Shown: positions 15,834-20,353 of the stretch, one piece after another
How the letters are laid out: every line of letters starts with the position of its first letter
Numbering within the stretch: the first letter of the stretch is position 1
NCBI GenBank assembly: GCA_036653715.1
Contig: JAVVTL010000029.1
Span: forward strand, 1-20,353
Source of the DNA: Scatomorpha sp036653715
GTDB taxonomy: Bacteria > Bacillota > Clostridia > Oscillospirales > Oscillospiraceae
Direction of reading: 5' to 3'
Length of the DNA: 20,353 bases
Made by a program: the position numbers and the translations under genes
Notes under the pieces: generated by a model
What the model was told of the DNA's origin: nothing
Seen by the model: the letters and a program-made list of their open reading frames with translations, nothing else
Database searches by the model: none

Positions 15834-17021
15834 ATGATATTCAAAAAACGGGAGAACACCTCCTATATCTCCGCGAAGGAATCCCACAGGATTACCCGCC
15901 GAAACCGCAAGCTCACGCACAGACTCGACAAGCTTCGCGCCTCAAACAGCACCGACCCCGCGCTCTATACCACCGTCATGAAGAACCCCGACAACGTCGT
16001 CGAATTCGAAAACGTCTGCACCTGGTTCTTCACGGACGTCGGCACGGTCAAGGCCGTTGACGGCATCTCCTTTGAGGTCCCAAAGTGCTCCACCGTCGGC
16101 ATCGTCGGCGAGTCCGGCTGCGGCAAAAGCGTCACGAGCCTCTCACTCATGCAGCTGCTCCAGCGCCCGCAGGGTCAGACCGTGGGCGGAGAAATCCGCT
16201 TTAACATGGGCGATGGCAAGGCCTTCAATATCGTCAACGTCCCCACGTCGGAGATGATGAAGATTCGCGGCAACAAGGTCTCCATGATATTTCAGGAGCC
16301 TATGACGAGCCTGAACCCCGTCTTCCGCTGCGGCAACCAGGTGGATGAGGTCATCGCCCTCCATAACCGCGAGATGAGCAAGGCAGAGGTCAAGTCGCGC
16401 ACTCTCGAGATGCTCGACCTCGTCGGCATCGCAAACGGCGAGGGTGTCTACAAAATGTACCCGCACGAGCTTTCCGGCGGCATGAGACAGCGCGTCATGA
16501 TTGCCATGTCCCTCGCCTGCTCCCCCCAGCTCATCATCGCAGACGAGCCGACAACCGCGCTCGACGTCACCATTCAGGCGCAGATACTCGACCTGCTCAA
16601 GGAGCTGAAGGACAAGGTCAAAAGCTCCATCATGCTCATAACCCATGACCTTGGCGTCATCGCCAATATGGCGGACTACGTCGTCGTCATGTACGCCGGC
16701 CGCATAGTCGAAAAGGGCACCACCGAGGAAATATTCCACGACCCGCGTCACCCCTACACCATCGGCCTCATGAGATCCAAGCCCATCGTCGGCAAAAAGG
16801 TCCACGAGCTGTACAATATCCCCGGCAGCGTGCCAAACCCCGTAAACATGCCCGACTACTGCTATTTCCGCGATCGCTGCGAGATGTGCGTCGAGAAATG
16901 CCGCGGCGAATATCCTCCGGAGCTGAAAATCAGCGACAGCCATGTCGTCTCCTGCTGGCGCTATGAGGCTGAGGGTGAGTTTGTGGGCTACCCGAAATCC
17001 GTGAACGTGGAGGAGCTGTAA
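15834..17021 (+). CDS. dppD: ABC transporter ATP-binding protein, DppD-like
   Basis: 395-residue cytoplasmic ATPase of the peptide/nickel importer. Walker A GESGCGKS is at 92-99, a Q-loop FQEPMTSLNP at 153-162, signature LSGGMRQR at 213-220, Walker B LIIADEPTTALD at 233-244 and switch His271. The C-terminal oligo/dipeptide region carries Cys343, Cys349, Cys352 and Cys356, a cysteine group that holds an iron-sulfur cluster in some homologues. An extra basic N-terminal stretch of about 54 residues precedes the ABC domain. The ATG follows a GGGGGCG site 13 nt after the dppC stop. It should pair with the next gene's product as a heterodimer. Confidence 0.94.
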   Translation: MIFKKRENTSYISAKESHRITRRNRKLTHRLDKLRASNSTDPALYTTVMKNPDNVVEFENVCTWFFTDVGTVKAVDGISFEVPKCSTVGIVGESGCGKSVTSLSLMQLLQRPQGQTVGGEIRFNMGDGKAFNIVNVPTSEMMKIRGNKVSMIFQEPMTSLNPVFRCGNQVDEVIALHNREMSKAEVKSRTLEMLDLVGIANGEGVYKMYPHELSGGMRQRVMIAMSLACSPQLIIADEPTTALDVTIQAQILDLLKELKDKVKSSIMLITHDLGVIANMADYVVVMYAGRIVEKGTTEEIFHDPRHPYTIGLMRSKPIVGKKVHELYNIPGSVPNPVNMPDYCYFRDRCEMCVEKCRGEYPPELKISDSHVVSCWRYEAEGEFVGYPKSVNVEEL

Positions 17022-17022
17022 T

Positions 17023-18084
17023 ATGGAAGACAAAAATATAACTCCCGAAACGGAAAGCGAATGCCTTATCGAGGTCAAAAACCTCGTCAAGTGGTTCCCC
17101 ATCAAATCAAGCTTCTTCCGCCGCACCATCGGCAACGTCCGCGCGGTGGACGGCATCTCCTTCAAGATAAAGCGCGGTCAGACCATGGGTCTCGTCGGCG
17201 AATCCGGCTGCGGCAAATCCACCGCCGGCAGAACCGTCCTGCGTCTCCTTGAAAAGACCTCCGGCGAGGTCATCTTCGACGGACAGGACATCTTTTCACT
17301 CTCCAAAGAGGAGCTGCGCAAGCTGCGCCCGCGCATACAAATCATCTTTCAGGACCCGTATTCCAGCCTTTCCCCCCGTATCCCCGTGGGCGAAATCATC
17401 GGCGAAGCCGTGCGCGAGCACAACATCGTCCCCAAGGAGGATTACGACGACTATATCTCCCGCGTCATGCGCGCCTGCGGACTTCAGGAATACCACAAGG
17501 ACCGCTATCCGCATGAGTTCTCCGGCGGTCAGCGCCAGCGCATCTGCATAGCCCGCGCCCTCGCTCTGAACCCCGACTTCATCGTCTGCGACGAGCCGGT
17601 TTCCGCGCTGGACGTGTCCATTCAGGCGCAAATCATCAACCTCCTGAAGCGCCTGCAAAAGGACTTCGGCTTCACCTATCTTTTCATCTCGCATGACCTC
17701 TCCGTCGTCGAGCACATCTCAAACGCGGTCGGCGTCATGTATCTCGGCTCCATGGTGGAATACGCCAACACGGAGGCGATATTCGATGACCCCCTGAACC
17801 CCTACACCAAGGCGCTGTTCTCCGCAATCCCCATCGCCGACCCGGACGCGAAGATGGACCGCATAGTCCTCAAGGGCAGCCTGCCCTCTCCCGCCAACCC
17901 GCCGCGCGGCTGCAAATTCCATACCCGCTGCGAGAACTGCATGGATATCTGCTCCTATGCCGTGCCGGAATGGACAGAGGTAAAGCCCGAGCACTGGTGC
18001 GCCTGCCACCTCTACAACAGCCCCGAGAGCGAAGCGACAGCCCAAAAAACCATGTCGGCACTCAAGGCCACGGAGAAGAAATAA
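17023..18084 (+). CDS. dppF: ABC transporter ATP-binding protein, DppF-like
   Basis: 353-residue ATPase and partner of the DppD-like subunit. Walker A GESGCGKS is at 59-66, Q-loop FQDPYSSLSP at 109-118, signature FSGGQRQR at 166-173, Walker B FIVCDEPVSALD at 186-197 and switch His224. The C-terminal region contains GSLPSPANPPRGC and Cys297, Cys303, Cys306, Cys310 and Cys326. Length and motifs are standard for the family. The start is separated from the dppD stop by a single base, indicating translational coupling. The binding site lies inside the end of dppD (GGAGGAG-like). Confidence 0.94.
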   Translation: MEDKNITPETESECLIEVKNLVKWFPIKSSFFRRTIGNVRAVDGISFKIKRGQTMGLVGESGCGKSTAGRTVLRLLEKTSGEVIFDGQDIFSLSKEELRKLRPRIQIIFQDPYSSLSPRIPVGEIIGEAVREHNIVPKEDYDDYISRVMRACGLQEYHKDRYPHEFSGGQRQRICIARALALNPDFIVCDEPVSALDVSIQAQIINLLKRLQKDFGFTYLFISHDLSVVEHISNAVGVMYLGSMVEYANTEAIFDDPLNPYTKALFSAIPIADPDAKMDRIVLKGSLPSPANPPRGCKFHTRCENCMDICSYAVPEWTEVKPEHWCACHLYNSPESEATAQKTMSALKATEKK

Positions 18085-18085
18085 C

Positions 18086-18349
18086 ATGTCACACAAAAAA
18101 CCTCCCGAAACGGACGCAGAGGACGATGGCAGAGTCATCGCCCACATGGATGTTGACGGCATGCCGTGGCACATCGAAAACGGCATAAACCGCCGCGAAA
18201 ACGACTCCGGAGAAAATGGCGATATGACGCCCTCCGCCCGCCGCGCCTACACTTGGGGCGTACTCCGCGCCGCCTTCCTCGTAATCGGCGTTTTCGCCCT
18301 CGTCTATTTCCTCTTTATCCTTTTCTGCACCAACGTCTGGTTTGCCTAA
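18086..18349 (+). CDS. Small single-pass membrane protein coupled to the Dpp-type operon
   Basis: 87-residue protein of unknown function. A hydrophilic, acidic N-terminal half contains the motif IAHMDVDGMPWH (18-29). One predicted helix (about 58-82) lies near the C-terminus, preceded by ARR, which predicts a cytoplasmic N-terminus. The start is one base after the dppF stop, so it is very probably translated with the importer. A strong terminator follows immediately. This is consistent with an accessory or regulatory subunit of the transporter. No family recognised. Confidence 0.8.
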   Translation: MSHKKPPETDAEDDGRVIAHMDVDGMPWHIENGINRRENDSGENGDMTPSARRAYTWGVLRAAFLVIGVFALVYFLFILFCTNVWFA

Positions 18350-18355
18350 AACATT

Positions 18356-18393
18356 AACGCCCCAGAAAATCCGCGGATTTTCGGGGGCGTTTT
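18356..18393. terminator. Bidirectional terminator between the Dpp-type operon and yihY
   Basis: A 17-bp stem with one A-G mismatch (arms 18356-18373 and 18374-18391, centred at GC) is followed by TTTT on the plus strand. It ends the importer operon just after the small membrane-protein gene. The minus strand has TTAATGTTTT after it, so it can also end the convergent yihY transcript. Confidence 0.85.
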
Positions 18394-18413
18394 CAAATTA
18401 TCGGGCCGTTGCT

Positions 18414-19262
18414 TTACTCCGCGCTCTCCGTCCGCGGCGGGCGGCGGAGGTCAACATAGCGGTTTATATAGCCGCCGAGCAGGAGAAAATACAGGCAGAA
18501 ATACATCCACATCATCGCAATGATGATGGTGCCGAGAAAGCCGTAGGCGCCGAGCTTGTCGGACATCGACACATAGAGCGAGAAGCCCCAGGAGAAGACC
18601 ACCCACGCCATCGAGGTGAAGATTGCGCCCGGCCATTGATGGCGATAGCGCGTGGGCGTCGCCGGCATCCAGCGGTAGAGGAGCATGAACACCAGCACCA
18701 AAACCGCCATGACGATTATGAAGCGCAGCTTTTGCAGGCGGTAGAGCAAAAAGGTCAGCGCCTGCGCCGCGGGGACGTATATTTCGATGAGTCTGAGAAT
18801 TTTTCCGCCGTAGACCATGACGAAAAAGGACAGCATAAGCATCAGCAAAAACACGAGCATATAGAGGCAGGCGCGGAGGGAAAAGCCGATGTAGGATTCC
18901 CTGCGCTCGGCGTCGTAGACCGAGTCCATGCCGCGCATGAGCGCCTTCATGGAGGCGGAGGCCGACCAGACGGTCAGGGCTATAGATACCGTCAGCGCGA
19001 CGCCGCCGCCCGAGTAGACGGTCGCGACAATATCCGCCACGAGCTCATACATGGAGTGCGGGACGTAATCCACGAGCACGGCAAGCACCAGCTCCTCCGT
19101 CAGCGGCGTGTATTGGAGCAGGGCGCAGAGCAGCATTATCATCGGCACAAGCGACATAAAAAGGTAGTAAGCGCCCGCGCCCGCGAAGGTCGGTATCTTT
19201 CGGCGCGACATGCCGCCGAAAAAATCCCAGACATCCCTGTAGGCTTTTTTAATTTTTTTCAC
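18414..19262 (-). CDS. yihY: YihY/BrkB family inner-membrane protein
   Basis: 282-residue polytopic protein of the YihY/virulence factor BrkB family (once called RNase BN, an activity not supported for this family). Six helices are visible, with family-typical segments GAGAYYLFMSLVPMIM near the N-terminus, ALTVWSASASMKALMRGMDSVY in the middle and LGTIIIAMMWMYF near the end. The start is GTG at 19262 (MKKIKKAYRDVW) with GGGGAG about 8 nt upstream. An in-frame extension to 19427 would cross the intergenic palindrome and shows no family similarity. Function unknown; a transport role is assumed for the family. Convergent with the importer operon. Confidence 0.9.
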   Translation of the reverse strand: MKKIKKAYRDVWDFFGGMSRRKIPTFAGAGAYYLFMSLVPMIMLLCALLQYTPLTEELVLAVLVDYVPHSMYELVADIVATVYSGGGVALTVSIALTVWSASASMKALMRGMDSVYDAERRESYIGFSLRACLYMLVFLLMLMLSFFVMVYGGKILRLIEIYVPAAQALTFLLYRLQKLRFIIVMAVLVLVFMLLYRWMPATPTRYRHQWPGAIFTSMAWVVFSWGFSLYVSMSDKLGAYGFLGTIIIAMMWMYFCLYFLLLGGYINRYVDLRRPPRTESAE

Positions 19263-19305
19263 GGCATCAGCTCCCCGCCAAGCACAGTCTGCTGCACATG
19301 AGGCT

Positions 19306-19334
19306 ATTCTGCCACAAATAACCCGAAAATTCAA
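19306..19334 (-). promoter_or_regulatory. Possible promoter of yihY
   Basis: The minus strand reads TTGAAT (19329-19334), a 17-nt spacer, then CAGAAT (19306-19311). Each hexamer matches 4 of 6 consensus positions. The predicted leader is about 35 nt. Confidence 0.45.
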
Positions 19335-19377
19335 GAGAACCTTGAACTGCGCGGAATCTGCGCCGCAGCGGGTAATC

Positions 19378-19409
19378 GGCTTGTCCGAAAACATGTTTTT
19401 TGACAAGCC
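19378..19409. repeat. 32-nt interrupted palindrome in the yihY/cotF intergenic region
   Basis: Outer arms GGCTTGTC (19378-19385) and GACAAGCC (19402-19409) flank a perfect 12-nt palindrome AAAACATGTTTT (19388-19399), all on one centre of symmetry. Only the two-base steps between them are unpaired. No U-tract follows on either strand. It may be a dimeric regulator's operator or an RNA hairpin. Confidence 0.7.
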
Positions 19410-19459
19410 TGCCGCATACTCCGGCAAACTGCGGAAATACTACAGCCGAGGTGATTATT

Positions 19460-19633
19460 TTGACTCCAAAGGAAATTCTCTATCTTGACGACGCGCTCGC
19501 GCACGAACAGTTTTTGTCCTCGCAATGCCGCGAGGCTGCCGCCACGCTCCGCGACGCGCAGCTCCAGCAGAAGGCGCGCGACATGGCCGACACCCATTGC
19601 CGCATATACACCCAGCTCTTCAATCTCATTTAG
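19460..19633 (+). CDS. Small CotF-related spore protein (first of pair)
   Basis: 57-residue, mostly helical protein starting MTPKEILYLDDALAHEQF, the pattern of the short proteins that precede CotF-type coat proteins in Clostridia. It has two amphipathic helices, with His15-Glu16 and a second His near residue 46, in keeping with the ferritin-like helical hairpin expected for the family. The start is TTG at 19460 with GAGGTGAT just upstream. In-frame codons further 5' would run through intergenic sequence. Its stop overlaps the next gene's binding site (TAGGAGG), implying coupled expression. Expected to be made in sporulation, though no sporulation promoter could be assigned with confidence. 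Confidence 0.75.
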   Translation: MTPKEILYLDDALAHEQFLSSQCREAAATLRDAQLQQKARDMADTHCRIYTQLFNLI

Positions 19634-19644
19634 GAGGCTCGAAA

Positions 19645-19893
19645 ATGGACGACAAGACAATTATGGAAAATCTGCTTCTGACCGCCAAGGGCGCCTGCGA
19701 CCTCTATATGCACGGCGCCATCGAATCCGCCACGCCCAACGTGCATCAGGCGTTCAGCTCGGCGCTGAACTCCCAGCTCACGATGCAGGACGACATCTAT
19801 CAGCAGATGTCGCGCATGGGCTGGTATAAAACCGAGCAGGCAACTCCGCAGCAGACCCAGCAGATAAAGCAAAAGTTTAACCCCTCCTGCTGA
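19645..19893 (+). CDS. CotF family spore coat protein
   Basis: 82-residue protein matching the Coat_F family: an opening TIMENLLLTAKGACDLYMHGA, a central SATPNVHQAFSSALN and an ending IYQQMSRMGWY followed by a Gln/Thr-rich tail (TPQQTQQIKQKF). The fold should be a short helical bundle. It is much shorter than Bacillus CotF (about 160) and, with the 57-residue gene upstream, may make up one CotF-like unit from two polypeptides. AGGAGG is 7 nt before the ATG and overlaps the upstream stop. A terminator follows. Confidence 0.85.
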   Translation: MDDKTIMENLLLTAKGACDLYMHGAIESATPNVHQAFSSALNSQLTMQDDIYQQMSRMGWYKTEQATPQQTQQIKQKFNPSC

Positions 19894-19901
19894 AAAGACG
19901 G

Positions 19902-19943
19902 ATAAGGAACGCGCCCAAAATCGGCGCGTTCCTTATTGCGTTT
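19902..19943 (+). terminator. Terminator of the CotF-type gene pair
   Basis: A perfect 14-bp stem (19902-19915 with 19923-19936, 7-nt loop CAAAATC) begins 9 nt after the coat gene and is followed by TGCGTTTTA, an interrupted U-tract. Confidence 0.8.
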
Positions 19944-19986
19944 TATGGCTTTGAGATATAGAATGCTCTCAAAAGGAGGCTGTATC

Positions 19987-20353
19987 ATGAAATTTACCTT
20001 TACACATTTTAACTTCAACGTGCTCGACCTCGCGCGCAGCCTGAAATTCTACGACGAGGCGCTCGGGCTTGTGCCCGTCCGCGAGAAAGCCGCGCAGGAC
20101 GGCTCCTATAAGCTCGTTTTCCTCGGCGACGGCAGCACGGATTTTGAGCTTGAGCTGACGTGGCTGAGCGACCGCACCGCGCCCTATGACCTTGGCGAAG
20201 GCGAAATCCACCTCGCCCTGCGCGTCGGCGACCTCGCGGCAGCCCGCGCCAAACACGAAGCCATGGGCGTCGTCTGCTTCGTAAACGAAAAAATGGGCAT
20301 CTACTTCATCGAAGACCCCGACGGCTACTGGATAGAAATATTGCCCCCGTCCC
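19987..20353 (+). CDS. VOC superfamily protein, glyoxalase I-like (3' end outside window)
   Basis: At least 122 residues, still open at the window edge but close to the full family length (about 125). It is a single-domain glyoxalase with two beta-alpha-beta-beta-beta modules. The four metal ligands of lactoylglutathione lyase align: His7, Glu56 in ELELTW, His75 in IHLALRV and Glu117 in DPDGYWIEI. The N-terminal LDLARSLKFYDEALGL is also typical. Substrate is uncertain; methylglyoxal-thiol adduct detoxification is the family default, but Clostridia often lack glutathione. AAGGAGG lies 7 nt before the ATG. Confidence 0.9.
   Translation, partial: MKFTFTHFNFNVLDLARSLKFYDEALGLVPVREKAAQDGSYKLVFLGDGSTDFELELTWLSDRTAPYDLGEGEIHLALRVGDLAAARAKHEAMGVVCFVNEKMGIYFIEDPDGYWIEILPPS

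Noticed and set aside
13649..15859. A long minus-strand open frame opposite the DppC-like gene
   Set aside because: Same shadow effect. The plus strand encodes clear permease motifs and fits the operon.
19263..19427. N-terminal extension of the YihY protein to 19427
   Set aside because: It would translate the intergenic palindrome and a possible promoter; the residues are unlike the family, and GTG at 19262 has a good binding site.
19400..19428. Consensus TTGACA at 19400-19405 as a -35 element for the CotF-type pair
   Set aside because: At 17-nt spacing the -10 position reads GGCAAA, which is not a plausible hexamer.
19414..19442. Possible forespore (SigG-like) promoter: GCATA, 17 nt, AATACTA before the CotF-type pair
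   Set aside because: The -10 misses one base, and the implied transcript start would fall within the ribosome binding site, leaving almost no leader.
1..20353. CRISPR arrays, tRNA or rRNA genes, insertion sequences, attachment sites
   Set aside because: I looked for regular repeats with spacers, tRNA-like cloverleaf ends, transposase motifs and paired terminal repeats on both strands and saw none.

Overview
The window looks like part of a chromosome from a GC-rich, spore-forming member of class Clostridia, probably Oscillospirales. Reasons: the codon third positions are mostly G or C, the ribosome binding sites are strong and GGAGG-like, TTG starts are common, lipoproteins carry Thr/Pro/Ala linkers, a guanine riboswitch is present, and two CotF-type spore-coat genes sit together. 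The taxon is an inference. I see no mobile element, tRNA, rRNA or CRISPR array.

Left part (about 1-5,880, minus strand): a purine salvage and uptake block. It runs xpt, then a guanine-class riboswitch with a terminator/antiterminator-like platform, then a four-gene ABC importer of the BMP/NupNOPQ type (lipoprotein, double ATPase, two permeases). The last three genes overlap by 4 bp (ATGA). The riboswitch lies between xpt and the importer, not in front of xpt. This suggests that purine sensing gates the importer, while xpt is driven by its own promoter.

Middle part (5,900-10,274, plus strand): a run of DUF3842, a DUF1232/YkvA-type membrane-associated protein, an unrecognised single-pass membrane protein and an M3-family oligoendopeptidase. 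A separate four-helix membrane protein with its own strong promoter follows.

Right-centre part (10,353-18,393, plus strand): a complete peptide/nickel-type ABC importer (lipoprotein, DppB, DppC, DppD, DppF) followed at 1-nt spacing by an 87-residue single-pass membrane protein. Two components are unusual. The DppC-like permease is about twice the normal length because of a roughly 365-residue extracytoplasmic insertion built from degenerate repeats. The binding protein carries an extra segment of roughly 130 residues. This modified importer is the most novel-looking system in the window.

Right edge (18,414-20,353): a YihY/BrkB-type membrane protein (minus), an intergenic region holding a 32-nt interrupted palindrome, two small CotF-type spore-coat genes, and a glyoxalase-like VOC protein that is still open at the window end.

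Both binding-protein genes are followed by a long hairpin before the rest of their operon, as expected when the binding protein is made in excess over the membrane subunits.
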